From positions 3,278,501 through 3,342,500 of the forward strand of contig NZ_CP095554.1 in NCBI RefSeq assembly GCF_023078375.1: a DNA stretch of 64,000 nucleotides. The letters run 5' to 3'. Every line of letters starts with the position of its first letter. Position 1 is the first letter of the stretch. Below, piece after piece: positions 16,416-24,466 of the stretch. The translations under genes and the position numbers were made by a program. The stretch is from Roseomonas gilardii subsp. gilardii (GTDB lineage: Bacteria > Pseudomonadota > Alphaproteobacteria > Acetobacterales > Acetobacteraceae). Under the pieces are notes generated by a model. The model was not told where the DNA came from. It saw only the letters and a program-made list of their open reading frames with translations, and made no database searches.

Positions 16416-17641
16416 CCGGGGCGCCACTGGTCTATCTGGTCGCCGGGGAAGCTTCCGGCGACGTGCTCGGCGCCCGGCTCATCGCGGCGCTGCGCGCGGT
16501 TCGCCCCGATCTCCGCTTCGCCGGGGTGGGCGGGGAGCGTATGGCGGAACAGGGGCTAGAAAGCCTCTTCCCGATGCGCGAACTGGCCCTGATGGGGCTG
16601 CTGGAGGTGCTGCCGAATCTCCGCCGCCTCGCCCGCCGGCTGGACGAGACCGTGGCCGACATCGCCGCCCGCCGCCCCGCCGTGCTGGTGACGATCGACG
16701 CGCCCAGCTTCGCCCTGCGCGTCGCGGCGCGGGTGCGCCGGGCCGGCGTGCCGGTGGTGCATTACGTCGCCCCCCAGGTCTGGGCCTGGAAACCCTGGCG
16801 CGTGAAGAAGATCGCCCGGCAGGTGGACCGCATCCTGGCCCTGCTGCCCTTCGAGGCGCCCTTCTTCGAGAAATCCGGCATCCCCGTCAGCTTCGTCGGC
16901 CATCCCGTGCTGGAAAGCGGCGCCGACCGGGGCGACGCCGCCCGCTTCCGCGCCCGCCACGGCCTTTCGCCCGACGAGCGCGTGGTGCTGGTCATGCCCG
17001 GCAGCCGCCGCACCGAGGTCACGCGCCTCCTGCCCATCTTCGGCGAGGCCCTGCGCCGCACCGAGGCCCGCGTGCCCGGCCTGCGCCCGGTGGTGCCGCT
17101 GGCCGGGCCGGTGGAGGAGGCCGTGCGCGCCGGCACCGCCTCCTGGTCCCCCGCCCCGATCCTGGTGCGCGACGTGGCGGAGAAATACGACGCCTTCGCC
17201 GCCGCGCGGGACAGCGGCGGGGCCGGGCTCATCAAGTCCGGCACCTCCTCGCTGGAGGTCGCGCTCGCCCGGGTACCGATGGCTGTGGCCTATCGCGTGA
17301 ATCCCGTCACCGCGGAAATCGTCCGCCGCATCATCAAGGTCCGCTTCGCCAGCATCGTGAACCTGCTGGCCGATGCGGAGGTGATCCCGGAATACATCCA
17401 GGAGAATTGCACGCCGGAGAAGCTGTCCGCCGAACTCGTCCGGCTGCTCACCGAACCCGCCGCCCGCGCGCGGCAGGAGGACGGCTTCGCCCGCCTGCTG
17501 GAACAGCTCCGCCCCGGCCCCGGCCTCCTTCCCAGCCAGGCCGCCGCCCGGGCGGTGCTGGCGGAAATCGCGGCCCGGGCGCCATCATCCCTCCCGCCGC
17601 CGGCCGAATCGGAACCTTCCCGCCCGGCCGCTGGCGCCTGA
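16412..17641 (+). CDS. lpxB: Lipid-A-disaccharide synthase LpxB
   Basis: A 409-residue GT19 glycosyltransferase. YLVAGEASGDVLG (residues 8-20), HYVAPQVWAWKPWRVKKI and KSGTSSLEVAL are hallmark LpxB motifs. It joins UDP-diacylglucosamine and lipid X to form the lipid A disaccharide on the inner face of the cytoplasmic membrane. The usual lpxD-fabZ-lpxA-lpxI neighbours are not present; instead it follows a GNAT and a nitrilase with ATGA overlap. A Gfo/Idh oxidoreductase gene, often found next to lpxB in related bacteria, lies just downstream on the other strand. Confidence 0.95.
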   Translation: MTGAPLVYLVAGEASGDVLGARLIAALRAVRPDLRFAGVGGERMAEQGLESLFPMRELALMGLLEVLPNLRRLARRLDETVADIAARRPAVLVTIDAPSFALRVAARVRRAGVPVVHYVAPQVWAWKPWRVKKIARQVDRILALLPFEAPFFEKSGIPVSFVGHPVLESGADRGDAARFRARHGLSPDERVVLVMPGSRRTEVTRLLPIFGEALRRTEARVPGLRPVVPLAGPVEEAVRAGTASWSPAPILVRDVAEKYDAFAAARDSGGAGLIKSGTSSLEVALARVPMAVAYRVNPVTAEIVRRIIKVRFASIVNLLADAEVIPEYIQENCTPEKLSAELVRLLTEPAARARQEDGFARLLEQLRPGPGLLPSQAAARAVLAEIAARAPSSLPPPAESEPSRPAAGA

Positions 17642-17663
17642 GCCGGAGAGCACCGCCCGCACC

Positions 17664-18313
17664 ATGCTGATCCCGTCGCTGCGCTTCGCCGTCCGGGGCC
17701 TCCGCCTGCGCCCCGGCCTTTCCCTGGGCCTGCTCGTCGGGCTGGCCTGCTGGGGCGCGCTGGTCCGCTTCACGCCGCTGCGCCATTCCGCCGCCCTGCT
17801 GCTCGGCTGGGACGCGGCGATGCTGGTCTATCTCCTGATGCTGCTCCACGGCGCCCTGACCGCCGATCCGAGGCTGGCCAAGAAGCGCGCCGAGGCTCTC
17901 GACGAGACGCGCTGGGGCGTGCTGAGCGGCACGGTGGCGGCGGTGCTGGTCTCCCTGATCGGGGTGGCGCTCGACATGGCCGGGGCCAAGGGAAGCTCGC
18001 CCTGGACCCCGGTCCTCGCCATGGCCACGGTCCTTCTGTCCTGGATCTTCGTGCAGGTGCTCTTCGCGACGCATTACATGCATGAGGCCACCCTGCGCGG
18101 CGGCATCGAGTTCCCCGGCGGCGAGAAGCATCCGGACCTGCTGGAATTCCTCTACTTCTCCTTCACCGTGGGCATGACGGCCCAGGTCTCGGACGTCACC
18201 ACCTCCTCCCCGGAATGCGGCGGCTGGTACTGCTGCACGCCATCCTCGCCTTCATCTTCAACGCCGCCGTCATCGCCGGTACCGTCAATATCGCGGCCAG
18301 CCTCGCGAGCTGA
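17664..18313 (+). pseudogene. DUF1345 membrane protein, frame broken near the 3' end
   Basis: The N-terminal 183 residues form a four- to five-helix membrane protein of the DUF1345 family, including LLGWDAAMLVYLLML, LSWIFVQVLFATHYMHEA and FLYFSFTVGMTAQVSDV. After about 18212 this frame turns into Ser/Pro-rich noise, while the -1 frame continues as MRRLVLLHAILAFIFNAAV and stops at 18311-18313, the expected last helix. One missing base in GGAATG at 18211-18216 (probably GAAATG originally) explains it; the repaired protein is 216 residues, normal for the family. It may be a true pseudogene or a sequence error. Function of DUF1345 is unknown. Confidence 0.85.
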
Positions 18314-18417
18314 TGCTGACCATCCGCTGAAATGTCACAACCCTGTCACGCCTCCCGGTGCCGGGGCGGAAAGGGCGCGCCGTCGGACAACCCGCCGGCC
18401 GCCGGGAGCGTGGCGCC

Positions 18418-19389
18418 TCAGACCCCGGCGGCGAGGCGCGAGGCGGCCAGTGCCTCCTCCACCCGCAACGCGGCATCCAGCGCCGCCCGCCCGGCCGCGC
18501 CATCCACCCGCACCGGTGCGCCGTCCAGGCAGGCGGCCACGAAGCCGGCATGCTCCGCCTCCAGGCTGTCGCGGTCCTGCCAGGATTCCTGGGCCGCGCC
18601 GAAGCCCGGCAACTGCTCCAGCGCCGTGCCCTCGCCCTTGCGCACCACGTGCATGGTGCGGGCCAGGAAATCCATCTGCAGATAGCCCCCGGTGCCGAAG
18701 AGGCGGAGGCGCCGCTCCATCTTCAGGCTGACCCGGCTCGCCGTCAGCGTCGCCACCCCGCCATTGCCGAAGCGCAGCCGGGCATTGGCGATATCCGTCT
18801 GCGCCGAGGCGATCGGCCCGCCCACCGCATCGACGCCCACCAGCGGCGCGCCGAACAGGGCGAAGGCCAGGTCGATATCGTGCACCATCAGGTCCAGCAC
18901 CACCGGCACGTCCAGCGAGCGGGGCCGGAAGGGCGCGATCCGCACCGCCTCCATGTAGAGCGGCCGCCCGACCCGGGCCGCCACCCCGCCCTCGCCGCCC
19001 ATCAGCGTGGCGAAGCCGGCGGAGAAGCGCTCCAGATGCCCGACCTGCAACACCAGCCCCTTCGCCGCCGCCAGGGCGATCAGCTCGTCCGCCTCGGCCA
19101 GCGTCGCGGCGACCGGCTTCTCCACCAGCACATGCCGCCCGGCCTCCAGCGCCTGCTTCGCCAGCCCGTGGTGGAAGGCGGTCGGCGTCGCGACGATCAC
19201 CGCATCGGCCCGCGCGATCGCCTCGGCGGCGGAGAGCGCGGGCACCCCCACCTCCGCGGCCACGGCGGCGGCGCGCGCCGGGTCGTGGTCGTGCAGCCCC
19301 ACCAGCTCCACCCGCGGTCCGGCAGCGGCCTTCAGCACATGGAACCGCCCGAAATGCCCGGCCCCGAGCACGCCCAGTTTCAGCCGCAT
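18418..19389 (-). CDS. Gfo/Idh/MocA-family oxidoreductase
   Basis: A 323-residue NAD(P)-dependent dehydrogenase. The Rossmann motif GAGHFGRFH is at residues 9-17, VLVEKP carries the catalytic-type Lys, and VHDIDLAFALFG is the family C-domain motif with the active-site His/Asp. Substrate class is sugar or sugar nucleotide. Its position beside lpxB raises the possibility that it acts in lipid A synthesis as a UDP-GlcNAc 3-dehydrogenase (GnnA-like), which would need a GnnB aminotransferase encoded elsewhere. That is inference; the family assignment is firm. Confidence 0.88.
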   Translation of the reverse strand: MRLKLGVLGAGHFGRFHVLKAAAGPRVELVGLHDHDPARAAAVAAEVGVPALSAAEAIARADAVIVATPTAFHHGLAKQALEAGRHVLVEKPVAATLAEADELIALAAAKGLVLQVGHLERFSAGFATLMGGEGGVAARVGRPLYMEAVRIAPFRPRSLDVPVVLDLMVHDIDLAFALFGAPLVGVDAVGGPIASAQTDIANARLRFGNGGVATLTASRVSLKMERRLRLFGTGGYLQMDFLARTMHVVRKGEGTALEQLPGFGAAQESWQDRDSLEAEHAGFVAACLDGAPVRVDGAAGRAALDAALRVEEALAASRLAAGV

Positions 19390-19585
19390 CGATCCTCTCC
19401 GGCGCCGTTCGAGTGCAGAATTTCCGCACCCCGCCGCCGGCTCTAGATCATCCGGGCGCCGGGTTGAAGCGCGGAAGCCCCCACCACGGTGCCCCTGTCA
19501 CGATCCGCATCACGGCAGCACCTTGCATGAAACCGGCGCAAACTTCATGTTCCGCCCCCTCAACCAGGGGCTGATTTCAAGGACC

Positions 19586-21169
19586 ATGCTGTACTTCGCG
19601 CGATGGAAGGTCGCCGCGATCCTCGGTGTCATCGCGCTCGGCATCCTGCTCTGCCTTCCCAACTTCCTCCCCCGCTCCGCTTTGCCCTCCTGGGCGCAGC
19701 GGCAGATCTCCCTCGGCCTCGACCTGCGCGGCGGCTCCTACCTCCTTCTGGAGGTGGACCTGAACCGCGTGGCGCATGACCGGCTGGAGGCCATCGCCGA
19801 CGGCGCCCGCACCCGGCTGCGGCAGAACAACATCGGCTACACCGCCATCACGACGGACGAGCCGAACCGCCGCGTGACCGTGCGCCTGCGCGACCCGGCC
19901 CAGGCCGACACGGCGGCGGCCCAGCTGCGCGACCTGGCGAACCCGGTCACCGCCTCCACCGGCGCCAGCAGCCCGGATATCGAGGTCGCCAGCGCCCCGG
20001 ACGGCACGCTGACCGTCACCGTCACCCAGGCCGGCCTGCAGGCCCGTGCCAGCGGCGCCGTGGACCAGTCGGTGGAGATCGTCCGCCGCCGCGTGGACGA
20101 GACCGGCGTGGCCGAGGCCCTCGTCGCCCGCCAGGGCCAGGACCGCGTGCTGGTGCAGCTCCCCGGCGTGGACGATCCGAACCGGATCAAGGAACTCCTC
20201 GGCCGCACCGCCAAGATGACCTTCCACCTGCTGGACGAGAACGCCAACCCGCAGGCCACCGTGCCGCCGCCGGGCGACATGATCCTGACCGGGGAACGCG
20301 ACGGGCAGCGCTACGTGGTCCGCCGCCAGGTGGCGGTGGACGGCGCCAACCTGTCCGACGCCCGCGCCTCGCAGGACCCGCAGACCCGCGAATGGGTGGT
20401 CAGCTTCACCTTCGATTCGGTCGGCTCCCGCCGCTTCGCCGACATCACCCGCGCCAATGTCGGCCGCCCCTTCGCCATCGTCCTCGACGACAAGGTGCTG
20501 ACCGCCCCGGTGATCCGCGAGCCGATCACCGGCGGCCGCGGCCAGATCAGCGGCTCCTTCAACGCCCAGTCGGCCAGCGATCTCGCCGCCCTGCTGCGCG
20601 CCGGCGCCCTGCCCGCGCCGCTGACGGTGGTGGAGGAGCGTACCGTCGGCCCCGAGCTCGGCGCCGACGCCATCCGCGCCGGGCTGATCGCGCTCGGCAC
20701 CGGCACCTTCCTCGTGCTGCTCTACATGGGCACCGCCTACGGGCTCTTCGGCTGGTTCGCCAACCTCGCTTTGCTGGTCAATCTCGTACTGACCGGCGCC
20801 GCCCTGTCCCTGCTGGGGGCCACCCTTACCCTGCCCGGCATCGCCGGCGTCGTGCTCACTTTGGGCACGGCGGTCGATGCCAACATCCTCATCAACGAGC
20901 GCATCCGTGAGGAGGTGCAGGCCGGGCGTTCGCCCGCCTCCGCCCTGGAGGCCGGCTTCAGCAAGGCCTATGGCACCATCCTGGACAGCAACGTGACCAA
21001 CCTGCTGGCCATGGCCGCCCTCTACATCTTCGGCTCCGGCCCGGTGAAGGGCTTCGCCGTGACCGTGGCACTGGGCACCTTCGTCCATCTCTTCACCGCC
21101 ACGACGCTGGTGCGGCTCATGATCAGCGTCTGGTTCCGCTCGCGCCGGCCGCGCAGCCTGCCGGTCTGA
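19586..21169 (+). CDS. secD: Protein translocase subunit SecD
   Basis: A 527-residue SecD, the proton-driven accessory subunit that helps pull exported proteins across the inner membrane. After one N-terminal helix comes the large periplasmic part, opening with GLDLRGGSYLLLEVD (the SecD D1 motif), and a C-terminal five-helix bundle with GTAVDANILINERIREE (D5/D6). The ATG at 19586 (MLYFARWK) follows AAGGA at good spacing; ATG 19547 would add 13 residues. yajC, which usually precedes secD, is absent; the upstream gene is divergent. secF follows after 11 bases. Confidence 0.96.
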   Translation: MLYFARWKVAAILGVIALGILLCLPNFLPRSALPSWAQRQISLGLDLRGGSYLLLEVDLNRVAHDRLEAIADGARTRLRQNNIGYTAITTDEPNRRVTVRLRDPAQADTAAAQLRDLANPVTASTGASSPDIEVASAPDGTLTVTVTQAGLQARASGAVDQSVEIVRRRVDETGVAEALVARQGQDRVLVQLPGVDDPNRIKELLGRTAKMTFHLLDENANPQATVPPPGDMILTGERDGQRYVVRRQVAVDGANLSDARASQDPQTREWVVSFTFDSVGSRRFADITRANVGRPFAIVLDDKVLTAPVIREPITGGRGQISGSFNAQSASDLAALLRAGALPAPLTVVEERTVGPELGADAIRAGLIALGTGTFLVLLYMGTAYGLFGWFANLALLVNLVLTGAALSLLGATLTLPGIAGVVLTLGTAVDANILINERIREEVQAGRSPASALEAGFSKAYGTILDSNVTNLLAMAALYIFGSGPVKGFAVTVALGTFVHLFTATTLVRLMISVWFRSRRPRSLPV

Positions 21170-21180
21170 AGGGCATCCCG

Positions 21181-22191
21181 ATGTTCCATTTGCTGTCCCG
21201 CCCCCTCTTCCGCGTCGTCCCGGACGGCACGCGCATCCCCTTCATGCGCGGCCGCTACATGGGCATCCTGGTCTCGGCGATCCTGTCGCTGGCCTCCGTG
21301 GTGCTGGCCTTCCATCCCGGCATGGAGAAGGGCATCGACTTCAAGGGCGGCATCCTGATGGAGGTCCGCACCCCCGGCCCCGCCGATCTGGGCCGCACCC
21401 GCTCCGCGCTCGATGCGCTGGGCGTGGGCGAGGCCGGCGTGCAGGAATTCGGCAGTCCCGACAGCGTGCTGATCCGCCTGCCGGTGCAGGGCGACGAGGC
21501 CGCGACCCAGCAGGTCGTCAACCGCGTGCGCGGCGCGCTGGACCAGGTCGCCCCCGGCAGCCGCATCCTGCGCACCGACGCCGTGGGCAACCGTGTCTCG
21601 GACGAGCTGTTCCGCAACGGCCTCTACGCCCTCGGCTTCTCGCTGCTGGCGATGCTGATCTACATCTGGATCCGCTTCGAGTGGCAGATCGCCGTGGGCG
21701 CGGTGACGACGCTGATCCTCGACACCACCAAGGCGGTGGGCTTCCTGGTCGTCACGCAGATCGAGTTCAACCTGACCACCGTCGCCGCGATCCTGACGAT
21801 CATCGGCTTCGGCGTGAATGACAAGGTCGTGGTCTATGACCGCGTCCGCGAGAACCTGCGCAAGTTCAAGACCACGCCGCTGCGGGAAGTCATCGACCTC
21901 TCGATCAACCAGACGCTGAACCGCACCGTCGGCACCTCGGTCACGCTGCTGCTGTCCGCCCTGCCGCTGGCCCTGTTCGGGGGCGACACGCTCTCCGGCT
22001 TCGCCTGGACGGTGATCTTCGGCATCGTCGTGGCGACCTCCTCCTCGATCTTCATCGCCGCGCCCCTGCTGCTTTTCCTGGGGGAGCACCGGCTGCGCCG
22101 CGGCGGCGAGCCCCGCCCCGCCGCTCCGCCGGCCGGCGCGAAGGCCCCGCAGAAGGCCCCGCAGAAGCCGGAGGCCCAGCCGCAGCGATGA
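21181..22191 (+). CDS. secF: Protein translocase subunit SecF
   Basis: A 336-residue SecF. GIDFKGGILMEVR is the periplasmic-domain motif, GFGVNDKVVVYDRVRE the conserved cytoplasmic-loop motif, and six transmembrane helices are evident. Together with SecD it forms the RND-like complex that uses the proton motive force in Sec export. The C-terminal 35 residues are Pro/Ala/Lys-rich and variable. It lies 11 bases after secD and is certainly co-transcribed with it; a Bug-type binding protein gene begins 28 bases later. Confidence 0.96.
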   Translation: MFHLLSRPLFRVVPDGTRIPFMRGRYMGILVSAILSLASVVLAFHPGMEKGIDFKGGILMEVRTPGPADLGRTRSALDALGVGEAGVQEFGSPDSVLIRLPVQGDEAATQQVVNRVRGALDQVAPGSRILRTDAVGNRVSDELFRNGLYALGFSLLAMLIYIWIRFEWQIAVGAVTTLILDTTKAVGFLVVTQIEFNLTTVAAILTIIGFGVNDKVVVYDRVRENLRKFKTTPLREVIDLSINQTLNRTVGTSVTLLLSALPLALFGGDTLSGFAWTVIFGIVVATSSSIFIAAPLLLFLGEHRLRRGGEPRPAAPPAGAKAPQKAPQKPEAQPQR

Positions 22192-22219
22192 CGGCGGGCC
22201 GGTGAGGCGAGACCCGGAC

Positions 22220-23155
22220 ATGCCGGCCGGGTCCCCGCCGGTGACATCACCGCGCAGGCGCCTGCTGCTGGGCCTGACAGCGGGGCTGGCCGCGCCCTTC
22301 CTCGCGCGGGTCCATCCCGCCGGGGCCATGGAGAATGTCACCCTCGTGACTGGCGGGGCGGAAGGCGGGCCGGCGGATCTCTGGCTCCGCGCCTTCGCCC
22401 CCTTCCTGGAACGCCACCTGCCGCACCATGCCGTTTCCGTGGCGAACCGCCCGGATGCCACCCGCGCGCAACTCCTGGCCGGCATCGCCGCCGCACCGGC
22501 CGATGGCCGCAGCCTGGGCTACGTGGTCACGCCCGATATCTTCGCCCAGCCCGGGACGGGCCGTGCCTCCGGCCTGTTCCGGCGTCTCCGCCTCCTCGGC
22601 GCCGTGGCGGAGGATCCTCTCGTCCTCGTCGCGCCACCGGAAACGAGCCTCGCCAGCCTGCAACGAGAACGGGAGCCGCAAACCCTGGCCCTGCCACCGG
22701 AGGGTTCCACAGCCGCGCTGGCCGCCCCGGCGCTGCAGGAGCACCTGCCGCTGGCGCCGCTGCACTTCCCCTCCGCCGCCGCCGCCCGGCAGGCGACCCT
22801 CTCGGGCAATGTCTCCGCCGCGCTGGTCCGTCTCTCCGATGCCATCACCGCGATCCAGGAAGGCCGGCTCAAGGCGCTGGGCCTGGCCCTAGCGGAACGC
22901 TGCGCGCTGCTTCCGGAAACGCCGACCCTGGGCGAACGGGGCATTCCCCTGGTCGCTTCCGCCCGGCGCGGCTTCGCGCTGCCCGCCACCACGCCGGATG
23001 CCGTGGCCGCCCCGCTGTCCACGGCGCTGGCCCGGGTGGTGGCGGACCCGGAATACGTGGCGCAGTCGAATGCCGCAGGCATCCTCCCCGCCTTCCTGGG
23101 CGAGGCCGACTGGACCCGGCTGGTCCGCCAGCAGCTGGCAACCCTGAAGCTGTAG
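22220..23155 (+). CDS. Tripartite tricarboxylate transporter (Bug/TctC) binding protein
   Basis: A 311-residue periplasmic binding protein. The N-terminus SPRRRLLLGLTAGLAAPF resembles a twin-arginine signal peptide, with cleavage near HPAGA. The mature part begins with VTLVTGGAEGGPADLW, corresponding to the TctC first loop, and ends with the usual LxLRQQLATLKL helix. Family members bind carboxylates. The protein is rather divergent, and no TctA/TctB membrane genes are adjacent, which is common for Bug orphans in beta- and alphaproteobacteria. A GTG at 22202 is an alternative start. Confidence 0.75.
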   Translation: MPAGSPPVTSPRRRLLLGLTAGLAAPFLARVHPAGAMENVTLVTGGAEGGPADLWLRAFAPFLERHLPHHAVSVANRPDATRAQLLAGIAAAPADGRSLGYVVTPDIFAQPGTGRASGLFRRLRLLGAVAEDPLVLVAPPETSLASLQREREPQTLALPPEGSTAALAAPALQEHLPLAPLHFPSAAAARQATLSGNVSAALVRLSDAITAIQEGRLKALGLALAERCALLPETPTLGERGIPLVASARRGFALPATTPDAVAAPLSTALARVVADPEYVAQSNAAGILPAFLGEADWTRLVRQQLATLKL

Positions 23156-23296
23156 CGGACGGCAGGACGTAGGCTGATTCCGGCGGCGGAGACATTCTGA
23201 GGTTGTCTATTTTTTGATACTAATGTAACTTCTTTCCCCGTGACCGATTCATGCCCATATGCTGCGGATCAGCGGGAGGAACGCTTTGCGACGCCC

Positions 23297-24466
23297 ATGA
23301 TCAGTTCCGGCGACAGGACGGAGGACTTCCAGGCACACATCATGGTCCTGACCCAGGACCAGGGGGTCCTGCGGGCCGCGCGCAGCGCGGTGAGCGCCCT
23401 TGGCCAGCCGCCCTCCGCGCTGCAACAGGCTTTCTCCCCACAGGAAGCCCTCAATGCCGTCCTGGCGGCGGACGAACCGCCCCGCCTCCTGATCCTGGAG
23501 GACGGCGCCAGCGGCGAGGGGATCGACGAGCTCCGCGTCGCCACGGCCGATGCCTTCGGCGCCACCCGCAGCATGGTGCTGAGCCGCGACCACGCCGCCG
23601 CCCTGTCGCCCCGCGCGATTCGCGCCGCCATGCGTTCCCTGCCCCCCGCCACCTCCCTGACGGAGGATCTGGAAGCGATCCGCCTTGGCCTGACGCAAGG
23701 CCAGGTCTCGGTGCGCTACCAGCCCATCGTCCGCATCCGCGATGGCCGCCCCGCCGGCGCGGAGGCCCTGGCGCGCTGGGAGGCACCGACCGAGCGCTGC
23801 TCGCCCGAGAGCTTCGTGCCGATCGTGGAAAGCGCCGGACTGGGGCTGGACCTTTCCATCGCCGTGACCCGCCGCGCGGCGCGGGAATTCGCCGTGGTGC
23901 GCCGCCGCCGCCGCCGGGGGACGAACTGCCGCGTCTCGGTCAACCTGCCGCTGGCCGTGCTGCTGCAGGACGACACCGCCGCCTGGCTCGGCCGCATCCT
24001 GGCCGAGTCCGGCCTGCCCGCCCATGCCCTGGCCCTGGAGCTGACGGAGACCACGCCGGTCGAGGACCGCAGCCTGCTGCGCCGCGCCCTGCTCCGGCTG
24101 CGCCGGGCGGGCCATGAGGTGCTGCTGGACGACCTCTGCCTGGACGATCCCCGCGAATCGCTGCTGGACCTGCCCTTCGGCGGCGTGAAGCTCGACCGCA
24201 GCGTCACCGCCGCCATGCGCCACAGCCACCGGGCGCGGAACATGGTGCGGCGCGTCGTGCGCCGGGCCGATTCGGCCAGGATGCGGGTGATCGCGGAGGG
24301 CATTTCCGACCCCTGCCTCTGGCACGCCGCCGCCGCCGCCGGGGTCTCGCATGCACAGGGCTACGCGGTCGGCCGCCCCATGCCGGCGGAAGTGCTGCCG
24401 GTCTGGTCGCGGAGCTGGACGCAGCCGCGCTTCAACCTGGCGCGCCGGGCCCAGGCTCCGGACTGA
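23297..24466 (+). CDS. EAL-domain protein with degenerate loop 6
   Basis: About 389 residues: an N-terminal receiver-like region without a clear phosphoacceptor (AHIMVLTQDQGVLRAA) followed by an EAL domain. EALARW, VNLPLAV, LELTET, LLDDL, VKLDRS and AQGYAVGRP show most c-di-GMP and metal contacts, but the DDFGTG loop is replaced by DDLCLDDPRES and the second Glu of the AEGVE motif is Ser. The enzyme may be inactive or a c-di-GMP effector. The start is uncertain: GTG 23240 lacks a ribosome site; GGAGGA at 23275-23280 is 16 bases before ATG 23297. The 3' end overlaps the convergent glycosyltransferase gene by 35 bp. Confidence 0.78.
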   Translation: MISSGDRTEDFQAHIMVLTQDQGVLRAARSAVSALGQPPSALQQAFSPQEALNAVLAADEPPRLLILEDGASGEGIDELRVATADAFGATRSMVLSRDHAAALSPRAIRAAMRSLPPATSLTEDLEAIRLGLTQGQVSVRYQPIVRIRDGRPAGAEALARWEAPTERCSPESFVPIVESAGLGLDLSIAVTRRAAREFAVVRRRRRRGTNCRVSVNLPLAVLLQDDTAAWLGRILAESGLPAHALALELTETTPVEDRSLLRRALLRLRRAGHEVLLDDLCLDDPRESLLDLPFGGVKLDRSVTAAMRHSHRARNMVRRVVRRADSARMRVIAEGISDPCLWHAAAAAGVSHAQGYAVGRPMPAEVLPVWSRSWTQPRFNLARRAQAPD

